Assembly (NCBI RefSeq): GCF_900130025.1
Contig: NZ_FQXR01000008.1
Location: 1 to 64,000 of the forward strand
Length of the DNA stretch: 64,000 nt
Direction of reading: 5' to 3'
Source of the DNA: Sporanaerobacter acetigenes DSM 13106
Lineage (GTDB): Bacteria > Bacillota > Clostridia > Tissierellales > Sporanaerobacteraceae
Part shown: positions 54,616 through 64,000 of the stretch, one piece after another
Layout of the letters: each line of letters starts with the position of its first letter
How positions within the stretch are numbered: position 1 is the stretch's first letter
Position numbers and translations under genes: made by a program
Notes under the pieces: generated by a model
Databases searched by the model: none
The model's input: the letters and a program-made list of their open reading frames with translations, nothing else
What the model was told of the DNA's origin: nothing

Positions 54616-57093
54616 ATGATGAAGAAATTTATTGCTCAAGTGATTGTGGACAACAAAACTTCAAATACGGACAAACCATATACTTATTTGATAAAGGAAG
54701 AAATGTTAGAAGACATCAGAGAAGGAATGAGAGTTGTTGTTCCTTTTGGCATGGGAAATCGACTCATTAAAGGAATTGTAATAAATATAGAAGAATATGA
54801 GAAAGAGTTTACTAAATTTAAATATATTGAGGATGTACTTGATGATAAACCTATTATTTCTAAAGAGATGATAGATTTAAGTTTTTGGATGAGAGACTAT
54901 TATTTATCGTCATATTTGGATGCACTTCATCTTGTAATGCCACCAGGAAACATTAAAGAAATAAATACCTATATAAACCTTAAAAAAGAGTGGAAAGAAA
55001 AAATAGGTGATTTAGGACCAAAAGAAAAAGAAATTTTCGATATATTAATTAAAAATGATGGAATTAGTTTTGAAAATTTAAAGAAATTAAATAAAGATAA
55101 AAACTTGCGAAGAAAAGTCATTTCATTAGAAGAAAAAGGACTAATAAGAACAACATTAGAAATAGATACTAAAATCAGAAAAAAGTATGAGAGGTATGTT
55201 CATCTATGTAATAGGGAAGTTTTACTTGATGAACTGCTTTTAGATATAGATAAAAGAGCTAATAAGCAGATTGAGATTTTAGAATTTCTATATAATATAG
55301 ATGAGATTTCAATGAAAGAACTTTTAAGAACAACTAATACATCTTTAAGCGTTGTAAAAACATTAGAGGAAAAAGGAAAAGTAGCAATTTATGAAAAGGA
55401 AGTCTTAAGAGATCCTATTCCTGACGATATTTGCAAATACAATAAACATGAACTTACAAAACAACAAAAATATTGTGTTGAAACTATTTACAGTGACATA
55501 AAAAAGGGAAAATGTGATAAGTTTTTAATTCATGGTGTTACTGGCAGTGGGAAAACAGAAATTTATTTGCAATTGATTGAAAAAATAATTGCGAGTGGAA
55601 AACAAGCAATAGTATTGGTCCCAGAAATATCTTTAACTCCTCAAACAGTTGAAAGATTTGTAGGAAGGTTTGGAGACAATGTAGCAGTATTACATAGCAA
55701 ACTTTCTAATGGAGAAAGATTTGATGAATGGCGAAGAATAAAAGAAGACAAAGTCAAGATTGCAGTTGGAGCTAGAAGTGCTGTTTTTGCACCTTTTAAC
55801 AATTTAGGAATTATCATAATAGATGAAGAGCATGAAAATAGCTACAAATCTAGTATGAATCCTAAATATGATGCCATTAAGGTAGCAGAAAAAAGATGTG
55901 AAATTGAGGGAGCTTCTTTAGTTTTAGGAACAGCTACTCCTTCTATAGAAACTTATTACAGGACTAAATTAAGTGAAATAAAACTTCTAACTTTAGATGA
56001 AAGAATAAATAATAAAAATCTACCTATGATGAGTATAATAGATATGAGGGAAGAACTAGACAAAGGAAACAAGTCAATATTAAGTATTGAATTATATAAG
56101 GCAATAGAGGAAAATTTAAAGAACAAAAAGCAAACGATATTATTTTTAAATAGAAGGGGATATTCAACTTTTGTATCCTGTAGGAAATGTGGTTATGTAG
56201 TTAAATGCGATAATTGTGATGTTTCTATGACCTATCACTTCAAAGAAAATAAATTAAAATGTCATTATTGTGGAATGAGTTTAAAACCTCCGGAAGTTTG
56301 TCCTAAGTGTGGGAGCAAATATATAAAGTATTTTGGAATTGGTACTGAAAAAATTGAGGAGACTATAAAAAACTATTTTCCTCAAGCCAGAGTAGCTAGA
56401 ATGGACTTAGATACCACTTCTAAAAAAAATAGTCATATTAAAATACTAAATAGGATGAAAAAAGGAGAAATTGATATTTTAATTGGTACTCAGATGATAA
56501 CTAAAGGTTTAGATTTTCCATTAGTCACCTTGGTAGGGATTATAGCTGCTGATACTAGCTTGAATTTACCCGATTTTAGGTCAGCAGAAAGAACATTTCA
56601 ACTTCTAACTCAAGTAGGTGGGCGAGCAGGAAGAGGAGATTTTGAGGGAAAAGTCATAGTTCAAACATACAATCCAAGTCATTTTAGTATACAAATGGCT
56701 AAAAATTATGAATACAATGAGTTTTATGAAACTGAAATAATGATGAGAAAAGAATTTAAATATCCACCTTTTATTGATATACTAGATATAGTTATATATG
56801 GTCCAGAAGAAGAAAGAGTGATAAATTCTGCTAAAAAGGTGCATAGTGATATTGTAAAACAATTAGAAAAAGAATCTAGACGTGATTTAGTAGAAAATAT
56901 ATTTGGACCAAATCCGGCACCATTAGAAAAACTTAAAAACAATTATAGATGGCAAATACTTTTTAAATGCAATAAAAATGATTTAGACCTGTTAAAAGGT
57001 GTTATAAAAAGGGTATGTATAGACAATAGTCAAAGTAAGCATTATAAAGGTATAAAATTTAATATAGATGTAAATCCAAATTCTATATTGTAG
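54616..57093 (+). CDS. priA: Primosomal protein N' (PriA helicase)
   Basis: PriA restarts stalled replication forks by loading the helicase. The 825-residue protein has the N-terminal 3'-DNA-binding domain (about 1-105), a winged helix, helicase motif I GVTGSGKTE near 314-322, DEEHENSYK, and a zinc site with four Cys pairs (CRKC, CDNC, CHYC, CPKC; about 522-560). The helicase C-terminal half has GRAGRG. ATG 54616 follows AAAAGGA by seven bases; ATG 54619 is equally possible. Confidence 0.96.
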   Translation: MMKKFIAQVIVDNKTSNTDKPYTYLIKEEMLEDIREGMRVVVPFGMGNRLIKGIVINIEEYEKEFTKFKYIEDVLDDKPIISKEMIDLSFWMRDYYLSSYLDALHLVMPPGNIKEINTYINLKKEWKEKIGDLGPKEKEIFDILIKNDGISFENLKKLNKDKNLRRKVISLEEKGLIRTTLEIDTKIRKKYERYVHLCNREVLLDELLLDIDKRANKQIEILEFLYNIDEISMKELLRTTNTSLSVVKTLEEKGKVAIYEKEVLRDPIPDDICKYNKHELTKQQKYCVETIYSDIKKGKCDKFLIHGVTGSGKTEIYLQLIEKIIASGKQAIVLVPEISLTPQTVERFVGRFGDNVAVLHSKLSNGERFDEWRRIKEDKVKIAVGARSAVFAPFNNLGIIIIDEEHENSYKSSMNPKYDAIKVAEKRCEIEGASLVLGTATPSIETYYRTKLSEIKLLTLDERINNKNLPMMSIIDMREELDKGNKSILSIELYKAIEENLKNKKQTILFLNRRGYSTFVSCRKCGYVVKCDNCDVSMTYHFKENKLKCHYCGMSLKPPEVCPKCGSKYIKYFGIGTEKIEETIKNYFPQARVARMDLDTTSKKNSHIKILNRMKKGEIDILIGTQMITKGLDFPLVTLVGIIAADTSLNLPDFRSAERTFQLLTQVGGRAGRGDFEGKVIVQTYNPSHFSIQMAKNYEYNEFYETEIMMRKEFKYPPFIDILDIVIYGPEEERVINSAKKVHSDIVKQLEKESRRDLVENIFGPNPAPLEKLKNNYRWQILFKCNKNDLDLLKGVIKRVCIDNSQSKHYKGIKFNIDVNPNSIL

Positions 57094-57105
57094 GGGGAAT
57101 AAAAT

Positions 57106-57552
57106 ATGGCAGTAAGACAAATAAGGTATTTAGAGGATCCTATACTGAGGAAAAAATCAAGAGAAATAACTGATATAAATGATAGGATAAAGACTTTATT
57201 GGATGATATGGTTGAAACGATGTACAAAAGTGAAGGTGTAGGTTTAGCTGCACCTCAGGTTGGTATTTTAAGAAAAGCTGTAGTTATAGACGTAGGTGAA
57301 GGACTATTGAAACTAGTCAATCCAGAAATACTCGAAGTTGAAGGAGAAAACATAGATTTTGAAGGATGCTTAAGTATACCTGGGAGTTCAGGCAAGGTAA
57401 TAAGACCTGAAAGAGTTAAAGTTAAATATCTTGATATAGATGGGAATGAAAAGATAATTGAAGGTACTGGACTTTTAGCAAGAGCTCTTTGTCATGAAAT
57501 AGACCATTTAGATGGAATACTTTTCATCGATAAAATGATAGAAGAAGAGTAG
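57106..57552 (+). CDS. def: Peptide deformylase
   Basis: Def removes the formyl group from nascent proteins. The 148 residues have the three motifs GLAAPQVG near 45-52, EGCLSIPG near 87, and the metal-binding HEIDHLDG near 130. Its three-gene neighbour set priA-def-fmt is conserved. It is slightly short, as expected for type I clostridial enzymes. Confidence 0.97.
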   Translation: MAVRQIRYLEDPILRKKSREITDINDRIKTLLDDMVETMYKSEGVGLAAPQVGILRKAVVIDVGEGLLKLVNPEILEVEGENIDFEGCLSIPGSSGKVIRPERVKVKYLDIDGNEKIIEGTGLLARALCHEIDHLDGILFIDKMIEEE

Positions 57553-57563
57553 GTGTGTTTAAA

Positions 57564-58493
57564 ATGAATATAGTATATATGGGAACACCTGAATTTGCTG
57601 TGCATCCACTAGAGACACTATTCAACTCAGGTTTTAATATTCCATTAGTTGTTTCTCAAGAAGATAAACCAAAGGGTAGGGGTAAAAAACTATTACCTAC
57701 TCCAGTAAAGAAAAAAGCTCAAGAATTGAATTTAGAAATATATCAACCTAAAAAAATAAATTGCGAAGAATGCATTCAAAGAATAAATGAGATAAATCCA
57801 GATTTTATAGTTGTAGCAGCTTATGGACAAATACTTAAAAGTGAAATTCTTTCAATACCTAGATATGGTTGTATAAATATACATGCTTCATTATTACCTA
57901 GATATAGAGGTGCAGCTCCGATAAATTGGGCAATAATAAATGGTGAAGATGAAACGGGAATAACTATTATGAAAATGGAAGAAGGACTGGATTCTGGAGA
58001 TATTCTTTTAAAGAAAAGCATACCAATAACTGAAGCAGATGATTCTATAACTATTCATGACAAACTTTCAAAACTTGGTGGAGAACTTATCATTGAAGGA
58101 TTAATGGGAATAGTAGATGAAAGCATAGTAGCGGTCAAGCAAGACCACTCAAAATCCACATATGCACCTATGCTAGATAAAAAATCAGGTAAAATTGATT
58201 GGAATAAATCAGGGAAAGATATAAGAAACCTTGTTAGAGGTCTAAAACCTTGGCCTTTTGCTTATACTTTTTACAATGATTTGAATATAAAAATACATGA
58301 AGTGAGTATAATAGATAAATATAAAGATGGTGAGATTGGAGAAATAGTCAAAGTTTCCAATGAAGGTGTATTTGTCAACTGCAGTGATTCGACTATTGTG
58401 ATTGAAGAATTACAATTTCCGGGGAAAAAGAAATTACAGGTTGAGGAATATATTAGAGGAAATACCATTGAAGAAGGTACAATACTTAAATAG
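57564..58493 (+). CDS. fmt: Methionyl-tRNA formyltransferase
   Basis: Fmt formylates initiator Met-tRNA with 10-formyl-THF. The 309-residue protein shows MNIVYMGTPEFAVHPLETL, the folate-binding NIHASLLPRYRGAAPINWAI with catalytic Asn/His, and a C-terminal OB domain. ATG 57564 follows TAGGTG; GTG 57555 is part of the RBS. It pairs with def. Confidence 0.97.
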   Translation: MNIVYMGTPEFAVHPLETLFNSGFNIPLVVSQEDKPKGRGKKLLPTPVKKKAQELNLEIYQPKKINCEECIQRINEINPDFIVVAAYGQILKSEILSIPRYGCINIHASLLPRYRGAAPINWAIINGEDETGITIMKMEEGLDSGDILLKKSIPITEADDSITIHDKLSKLGGELIIEGLMGIVDESIVAVKQDHSKSTYAPMLDKKSGKIDWNKSGKDIRNLVRGLKPWPFAYTFYNDLNIKIHEVSIIDKYKDGEIGEIVKVSNEGVFVNCSDSTIVIEELQFPGKKKLQVEEYIRGNTIEEGTILK

Positions 58494-58531
58494 TATTTTA
58501 TATAAATAACCTGTAAAGGAGGCTATTTAAA

Positions 58532-59224
58532 ATGTATGGTGGATATTATTATGGTGGATCCGGAACATATTTGTATTTGCTCATTCCAGCACTAATATTG
58601 TCTCTATATGCACAGGCCAAAGTAAACAATACTTTTAGCAAATACCTTAGGGTATCTAGTTATTCAGGCTATACGGGTAGAGAAGTGGCTAGAATGATAT
58701 TAGATAGAAATGGTTTATATGATGTAAGAATAGAACAAGCTGGGGGACAACTTACAGATCACTATGATCCTAGAACCAAGGTTATCAGATTGTCTTATGA
58801 TGTATACAATGGAACTTCAATAGCTGCATTGAGCGTAGCTGCTCATGAGGTAGGCCATGCTATTCAGCATGGAGAAGGCTATTTTCCATTGATTTTAAGA
58901 AATAATATTGCACCTATTGCGAGTATTGGGGCAAGATTTGTATGGATTTTTATTTTGTTAGGTTTTGCTATAAGTCCATTATTGTTAGAAGTAGGGATAA
59001 TCTTATATTTGGGCATAGTTCTTTTTCAAGTTGTTACTTTGCCAGTAGAATTTAATGCAAGTAATCGGGCTTTGGCACAATTAGAATCTGGAATTGTGTC
59101 TGCAAATGAAATAGGTCCTGCAAAAGAAGTTCTAAAGGCAGCTGCATTGACTTATGTAGCTGCAACATTGGTAGCGATAGGTCAGCTTTTAAGACTTATT
59201 TCATTATCGAATAGAAGAGATTAA
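58532..59224 (+). CDS. Zinc metallopeptidase, YugP family
   Basis: This 230-residue membrane protease belongs to the YugP/DUF (PF04298) family. An initial hydrophobic segment is followed by the zinc motif AAHEVGHAIQH near 108-118, a probable third ligand in the PVEFNASNRA region, and further membrane helices (about 135-155, 160-180, 205-225). Substrates are unknown. The gene lies between fmt and rsmB, a common clostridial place for it. Confidence 0.9.
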   Translation: MYGGYYYGGSGTYLYLLIPALILSLYAQAKVNNTFSKYLRVSSYSGYTGREVARMILDRNGLYDVRIEQAGGQLTDHYDPRTKVIRLSYDVYNGTSIAALSVAAHEVGHAIQHGEGYFPLILRNNIAPIASIGARFVWIFILLGFAISPLLLEVGIILYLGIVLFQVVTLPVEFNASNRALAQLESGIVSANEIGPAKEVLKAAALTYVAATLVAIGQLLRLISLSNRRD

Positions 59225-59248
59225 AGGGGGTTTGCCCCCTTATTTTTT
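59224..59248 (+). terminator. Intrinsic terminator
   Basis: AAGGGGG pairs with CCCCCTT around TTTG, followed by ATTTTTTT. It begins at the stop codon of the metallopeptidase gene and is followed at 59286 by rsmB. Confidence 0.92.
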
Positions 59249-59285
59249 TGTTATATTTGTGTATAATGTTTTTGGAGGGAATGAA

Positions 59286-60632
59286 ATGACAAAAAATGCT
59301 AGAGAAGTTGCTTTAAATATATTAATAGAAATAGATGAAAAAGGTGCATATTCGAATATTGTTTTAAATAAAATTGGAAGAGAGAAATTAAGTAAATTAG
59401 ATGAAAATTTTGTTAGGGAGCTGGTATACGGTGTATTAGAAAATAGATTGTATTTAGATTGGGTAATAAAAAAATTTTCAAAGATTAAATTAAAAAAAAT
59501 TGAACCAATCATATTAGAAATATTGAGAATGGGGGTATATCAAATCGTGCTTATGGATAAAATTCCAGATAGTGCAGCAGTTAATGAATCAGTTAAATTA
59601 GCAAAAAAATATTCTCATATTGGTTCTGCGAAGTATGTAAATGGATTGCTTAGAAATGTATCTAGAAATAAAGATAGTATTAGAGAAATAGATTTAGAAG
59701 ATAAAAAAGAGTATTTAAGGATAAAGTACTCACATCCAGAATGGATGATAAATAGATGGCTAGAGGAATTTGGAGAAGAATTTACGGAAGATTTGTGTAG
59801 GGCAAATAATACTAGACCTAAATTGAATATAAGGATCAACACATTGAAAATAAAAAGGGAACAACTAAAATATATATTAGAAAGTAAGGGTTATATTGTT
59901 TCTAACACCAACTATGCTAGTGACGGATTGATAATAGAGAATCCACAAGGAATTATAGATATTGAAGAATTTAAAGCTGGTTTCTTTATCATACAAGATG
60001 AAAGCAGTATGCTTGTATCTCAAATTTTGGATCCTAAGGAAGGTAGTCTGGTTTTAGATTTATGCAGTGCTCCAGGAGGTAAAACTACTCATATTGCTCA
60101 AAAAATGAATAACCATGGGAAAATTTTAGCTAGAGATATTTATGAACATAAACTAAAACTAGTTCAGGAAAATTCAAATAGACTTGGAATAGATATTATT
60201 AAAACAGAAAAATTTGATTCTATAGAATTAGATGAAAATTTAATTGAGAAAGTAGACTATGCATTGATAGATGCACCATGTACTGGATTAGGAATGATAC
60301 GAAGAAGACCAGAAATAAAATGGAATAGAACAGAAAACGATATTGTAAATATGAGTGATATTCAGTATAAGATATTAAAAAATGCTAGCAAATATTTAAA
60401 GTCTGGGGGAACACTTGTGTATAGTACTTGCAGTATAGAAAGAGAAGAAAACATTGATATTATAAATAAATTTATTAGTGAAAATGAAGATTTTAAATTA
60501 GTTAGTGTTGACAATTTATTGGATTCGAAGGAAAATGTAAGCACAGCTAAGGATGGATATATTGAGTTATTTCCACATATACATGGTACTGATGGTTTTT
60601 TCGTAGCCAAACTTTTAAAGAATTATAGATAA
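59286..60632 (+). CDS. rsmB: 16S rRNA (cytosine-967-C5)-methyltransferase RsmB
   Basis: RsmB methylates C967 of 16S rRNA with AdoMet. The 448-residue protein has the N-terminal NusB-like domain (about 1-140), then the methyltransferase with SAPGGKTTH near 263, motif IV DAPCTGLG and motif VI TCSI, both carrying the catalytic cysteines. ATG 59286 follows TTGGAGGGA. Confidence 0.95.
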   Translation: MTKNAREVALNILIEIDEKGAYSNIVLNKIGREKLSKLDENFVRELVYGVLENRLYLDWVIKKFSKIKLKKIEPIILEILRMGVYQIVLMDKIPDSAAVNESVKLAKKYSHIGSAKYVNGLLRNVSRNKDSIREIDLEDKKEYLRIKYSHPEWMINRWLEEFGEEFTEDLCRANNTRPKLNIRINTLKIKREQLKYILESKGYIVSNTNYASDGLIIENPQGIIDIEEFKAGFFIIQDESSMLVSQILDPKEGSLVLDLCSAPGGKTTHIAQKMNNHGKILARDIYEHKLKLVQENSNRLGIDIIKTEKFDSIELDENLIEKVDYALIDAPCTGLGMIRRRPEIKWNRTENDIVNMSDIQYKILKNASKYLKSGGTLVYSTCSIEREENIDIINKFISENEDFKLVSVDNLLDSKENVSTAKDGYIELFPHIHGTDGFFVAKLLKNYR

Positions 60633-60646
60633 ATTTTTGTTGACTG

Positions 60647-60655
60647 TGATATAAT
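60647..60655 (+). promoter_or_regulatory. Possible extended -10 promoter of rlmN
   Basis: TGATATAAT is a perfect TATAAT at 60650-60655 with the extended TG. A -35 at the usual distance is not convincing. It lies 32 bases before rlmN. Confidence 0.5.
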
Positions 60656-60686
60656 ATTTAATTAAGAAAAAGTTAGGAGGGGTTTT

Positions 60687-61733
60687 TTGTACTATAATGA
60701 TTTAAAGTCCTTTTCTTTAGATGAAATGAAATCAATATTCGTTGAAATGGGACAAAAGGAATATAGAGCAATACAAACTTTTAAATTTATACACCAAAAC
60801 ATGGTGAATTCCATAGAAGATATAACTGTTCTATCTAAAAGTCTTAGGGACAAGCTGAATGAAAATTTTAGTATTAGCGATATAAGTATTGCTGAAAGAT
60901 ATGATTCAAAACTTGACAATACAAAAAAATATTTGTTTAAGTTGGAGGATGCCAATATAATTGAAAGTGTTGCTATGGAATATAAACATGGAACAACTGC
61001 TTGCATATCAACTCAAGTAGGATGTAAGATGGGATGTGCTTTTTGTGCTTCTACAAAAGGAGGCCTTATAAGAAATTTAAGTTCTGGAGAAATACTTAGC
61101 CAGGTATATAATATACAGAATGATTTAGATATAAAATTAAGTAATATTGTTTTAATGGGAAGTGGCGAACCCTTAGATAATTATGAAAATGTGATTAAAT
61201 TTTTAAATATATTGCATGATGAAAATGGCCAAAATTTAAGCTATAGAAACATTACATTATCTACTTGTGGGGTGGTGCCTAAGATATATAAATTGGCAGA
61301 ACAAGAATTGCCAATTACATTGTCTATTTCTCTTCATTCACCCTTTAATGAAGAAAGAAAAAGGATAATGCCTATAGCAAAAGCTTATTCATTAGATGAA
61401 CTTTTAGAGGCCTGTAGATATTATATAAATAAGACCAATAGAAGGATAACTTTTGAATATACTTTAATCAAGGAAATAAATGATAGAAAAGAGGATTTAA
61501 ACGAATTAAGTAGAATACTAAAAGGACTTCTTTGTCATGTAAATTTGATTTCCTTAAATCCAATTGAAGAATTTGCTAAAGACAAAGCTAATAAAAATAC
61601 TATCGAAATGTTCAAAAGAGAATTAACTAAAAGTGGGATTCCAGTTACCATAAGAAGAGAAATGGGTTCAGATATAAATGCTGCTTGTGGACAATTAAGG
61701 AGAAAATACATAAGTAAAGAAGATCACATCTAG
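60687..61733 (+). CDS. rlmN: Dual-specificity RNA methyltransferase RlmN
   Basis: RlmN uses radical-SAM chemistry to methylate C2 of A2503 in 23S rRNA and A37 in some tRNAs. The 348 residues carry STQVGCKMGCAFCAS (cluster Cys about 113-120) and the methyl-carrying Cys in the C-terminal NAACGQLR. The start TTG 60687 follows AGGAGGGG. It is followed by prpC after 27 bases. Confidence 0.96.
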   Translation: MYYNDLKSFSLDEMKSIFVEMGQKEYRAIQTFKFIHQNMVNSIEDITVLSKSLRDKLNENFSISDISIAERYDSKLDNTKKYLFKLEDANIIESVAMEYKHGTTACISTQVGCKMGCAFCASTKGGLIRNLSSGEILSQVYNIQNDLDIKLSNIVLMGSGEPLDNYENVIKFLNILHDENGQNLSYRNITLSTCGVVPKIYKLAEQELPITLSISLHSPFNEERKRIMPIAKAYSLDELLEACRYYINKTNRRITFEYTLIKEINDRKEDLNELSRILKGLLCHVNLISLNPIEEFAKDKANKNTIEMFKRELTKSGIPVTIRREMGSDINAACGQLRRKYISKEDHI

Positions 61734-61760
61734 GCTCAATTTATTTAGTGAGGTGATGGT

Positions 61761-62498
61761 ATGCAAATAGGAGTTTGTTCAGACATAGGAAAAGCTAGGG
61801 AAAATAATCAAGATTCTTATTTTTACTCTCAAAGAATGGATTTTCCGCTATTTATAGTAGCAGATGGTATGGGAGGACATAAAGCTGGTGAAGTAGCTAG
61901 TTGCATGGCAGTAGAAATAGTTAAAGATTTTTTTCTTGATAAAAAGAAACAAAATTTATTAGACAATGAAGAAAATCTAATATCTTTTATCGAAGAATCT
62001 ATTAATAGAGCAAATGATAAAATCTACAAGAAAGCTATAAGTAATGAACAATACAACGGAATGGGTACAACTTTAACTATGGCATATTTTTTAAATGGTA
62101 AAGTTTTTATTGGTCATGTTGGAGATAGTCGAGCTTATTTGGTTAGAGATAATGGACTTATGCAATTAACTGATGATCACTCTCTTGTTGCAGAACTGGT
62201 TAAAAAAGGCAGTATAAGTAAAGAAGAAGCTCAATATCATCCACAGAGAAATATTATAACTAGAGCAGTAGGGACAAGTGAAGAGATAGATGTTGATATT
62301 AAATTTGTAGAAATAAAAAATGATGATATACTTTTGATGTGTACTGATGGATTAACTAGTATGATTGAAGAAAACGAAATTAAAAATTTGTTATTAGTTG
62401 GAAGTAATATGCAAGAATCATGTAATGATTTAATTAAAAAGGCTAATGATTTGGGTGGGCTAGATAATATAACAGTAATAGCTATGAAAATTGTATGA
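61761..62498 (+). CDS. prpC: Stp/PrpC-type protein serine/threonine phosphatase
   Basis: This 245-residue PP2C phosphatase dephosphorylates targets of PrkC and PrkC itself. Metal-binding residues are in VADGMGGHKAGEVAS near 31-45, VGDSRAYL near 118 and GGLDNITVI near 230. The initial region also carries the usual CSDIGKARENNQDS start. It lies 14 bases before its kinase, the standard pair. Confidence 0.95.
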   Translation: MQIGVCSDIGKARENNQDSYFYSQRMDFPLFIVADGMGGHKAGEVASCMAVEIVKDFFLDKKKQNLLDNEENLISFIEESINRANDKIYKKAISNEQYNGMGTTLTMAYFLNGKVFIGHVGDSRAYLVRDNGLMQLTDDHSLVAELVKKGSISKEEAQYHPQRNIITRAVGTSEEIDVDIKFVEIKNDDILLMCTDGLTSMIEENEIKNLLLVGSNMQESCNDLIKKANDLGGLDNITVIAMKIV

Positions 62499-62512
62499 AT
62501 TGGGGTGACAAA

Positions 62513-64000
62513 ATGATTGGAAAAGTTTTGGGTGGACGTTATGAAATAATCGAAAAAATTGGCGGCGGAGGAATGGCTGTAGTATATAAGGCTAGATGTA
62601 GGCTGCTTAATAGATATGTGGCTGTAAAGGTATTGAGAGAAGAATTTATAAATGATGAAGAGTTCATAAATAAATTTAGGCGAGAATCTCAAGCTGCTGC
62701 TAGTTTATCTCATCCTAATATTGTTAGTATCTATGATGTTGGGATGGAAGATGATATTTATTATATTGTCATGGAATATATAGATGGAAAGACATTAAAA
62801 GAAGTCATTGATGAAAAAGGAAAATTGACAGCCAAAGAAACAATAGAGTATTCGATTCAAATTGCAGAAGCGCTGGAACATGCACATAGGAATCATATTG
62901 TTCATAGAGACATAAAACCTCACAATATTATGGTTACACGGGATGGCAGAATTAAGGTAACTGACTTTGGCATTGCAAGGGCGGCAAACGCAAGTACTAT
63001 GACTAATACTTCTACTGTGATTGGATCTGTTCATTATTTTTCTCCAGAACAAGCTAGAGGAAGATTTACAGATGAAAAATCAGATATCTATTCTCTTGGA
63101 ATTGTAATGTATGAAATGATAACTGGAAAGGTTCCATTTGAAGGTGAAAGTCCTATATCAGTAGCATTAAAGCATATACAAGAAGAAATTGTACCACCTA
63201 CAGAAATTGACAGTAGTGTGCCTAAAAATATTGAATATATAATTATGAAATGTGTTAGAAAAAATCAAAATGAAAGATATCAAAATGCTAGTGAACTCTT
63301 AAAAGATTTGAGAAAAGTAAAATACTCTAAAGAAGACATGAATTTTGTAGATAACATAGATACGCTTGATTCAGCTACTAGAATCATACCTATAGTGAAA
63401 GATGAGGGAGAAAATGAGGAAATGAAAACTAAACCTAAGAAGAAGAAATCAAACAAAGGTAGCAACAATGGCGGGAAAAGGGTAATTTTTTGGGCTGTAT
63501 TTCTTGCTTTTTTATTGACAACAGGATTAGCTTTTGGAATTTATAAATTTAAAGATGGGTTTTCATCAAAAGAAATAGAAGTTCCAGATATTGTAGGGTG
63601 GGATGTAGATAAGGCTAGAGAAGAAATTGAAGGAATGGGTCTTAAATTTGAAGTAGAAGATACAGTATATAGTAGTGAGTTTGAAGAAAATAAGATTGTT
63701 TATCAAAGTAAAGAACCAGGTACAGTTGTTAAGAAAAATTATCCAATTAAAGTGAAGGTAAGTAAAGGTGGAAAATTAGTCAAAGTTCCAAATTTAATAA
63801 ATAAAGATATCAATGAAGCAAGCTTATTGTTAAAAGAAAGAAGTTTAGATGAAGATGTTGAGTTTAGAAATGATGACAAAATTCCTATAAATATAGTCAT
63901 AAGCCAAGATCCTGAGCCTTATGAAGAAGTAAAAGAAGGAACTAAAGTGAAATTGGTTGTGAGCCAAGGCCCAGAAAAGAAAATGACTATTATGCCTAAG
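62513..64000 (+). CDS. prkC: PASTA-domain serine/threonine protein kinase PrkC (partial, runs past the window end)
   Basis: 496 codons are visible and the gene is open at the right edge. The kinase domain (about 10-270) has the ATP-loop GGGGMAVVYKA, HRDIKPHNIM, DFGIARA and SPEQARG. A single membrane helix lies near 323-345. Two complete PASTA repeats follow (about 356-420, EVPDIVGWDVDKAREEIEG; and 422-490, KVPNLINKDINEASLLLKE), and a third begins. PASTA domains sense muropeptides or lipid II. It has its own RBS (GGGGTG) and is the partner of PrpC. Confidence 0.96.
   Translation, partial: MIGKVLGGRYEIIEKIGGGGMAVVYKARCRLLNRYVAVKVLREEFINDEEFINKFRRESQAAASLSHPNIVSIYDVGMEDDIYYIVMEYIDGKTLKEVIDEKGKLTAKETIEYSIQIAEALEHAHRNHIVHRDIKPHNIMVTRDGRIKVTDFGIARAANASTMTNTSTVIGSVHYFSPEQARGRFTDEKSDIYSLGIVMYEMITGKVPFEGESPISVALKHIQEEIVPPTEIDSSVPKNIEYIIMKCVRKNQNERYQNASELLKDLRKVKYSKEDMNFVDNIDTLDSATRIIPIVKDEGENEEMKTKPKKKKSNKGSNNGGKRVIFWAVFLAFLLTTGLAFGIYKFKDGFSSKEIEVPDIVGWDVDKAREEIEGMGLKFEVEDTVYSSEFEENKIVYQSKEPGTVVKKNYPIKVKVSKGGKLVKVPNLINKDINEASLLLKERSLDEDVEFRNDDKIPINIVISQDPEPYEEVKEGTKVKLVVSQGPEKKMTIMPK

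Noticed and set aside
62237-62692. 151-codon minus-strand ORF across the prpC/prkC junction
   Set aside because: It is antisense to two conserved genes and lacks an RBS.

Overview
The window is AT-rich, densely coded chromosomal DNA from a spore-forming, low-GC Gram-positive anaerobe (Firmicutes, class Clostridia or Tissierellia). The grounds are two T-box leaders, strong AAGGAGGTG-type ribosome binding sites with many TTG/GTG starts, sporulation genes (spoIVA, a spoIID-like gene, a BofC C-terminal-domain gene, a yteA-like gene), the SCIFF peptide with its radical-SAM maturase, and gene orders typical of this group (ruvCAB-queA-tgt-yajC-secDF; yicC-remA-gmk-rpoZ-coaBC-priA-def-fmt-rsmB-rlmN-prpC-prkC). 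The species cannot be fixed from the sequence alone. I see no phage, insertion sequence or CRISPR array.

Layout. 1-9.7 kb is the most variable part: tRNA-Cys and tRNA-Arg, a small secreted protein and a lipoprotein behind a consensus promoter, a macrodomain protein, a zinc-dependent phospholipase C-like protein, an alpha/beta hydrolase, a ComEC-like lipoprotein with its DUF3006 partner, T-box-controlled asnA, a small MltG-like protein, an unknown protein, a CBS-ACT protein and a BofC_C protein. 9.7-20.4 kb holds the Holliday-junction genes ruvCAB, queuosine genes queA/tgt, the translocon genes yajC and secD/secF, and the SCIFF locus. 20.5-31.9 kb holds lapA, recJ, relA, dtd, a metallo-hydrolase, hemZ, T-box-controlled aspS, tcdA, an RseC-like gene and a CsoR/CstR-family regulator. 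32-41 kb holds a split threonine/serine exporter on the minus strand, glyA, a PDZ-radical-SAM-DUF512 gene, der, plsY, gpsA, spoIVA with a SigE-like promoter, and tRNA-Pro. 41-49.4 kb is a division/cell-envelope block (HlyD-like protein, yggS, sepF, yggT, ylmH, divIVA), then DAHP synthase, a hairpin-capped 41-residue membrane ORF, a yteA-like gene, lspA, rluD and pyrR. rqcH lies on the minus strand. 51.3-64 kb is the classic yicC-to-prkC housekeeping block; prkC runs off the window end.

How the genes work together. Most of the content is translation, genome maintenance and envelope housekeeping arranged in co-directional operons separated by clear intrinsic terminators. Asparagine and aspartate supply are both sensed by tRNA: the asnA leader shows an AAC specifier and the aspS leader a GAC specifier. 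PrpC and PrkC form an opposed phosphatase/kinase pair. RqcH and YlmH are both linked to rescue of stalled ribosomes.

The points most worth checking are: an RBS-masking hairpin in front of an uncatalogued 41-residue membrane ORF (46374-46556); two genes whose Shine-Dalgarno geometry points to AUU initiation (2296 and 42742); an unassigned nested RNA-like fold (2969-3058); and a CsoR-family protein with its copper-ligand histidine replaced by tyrosine.
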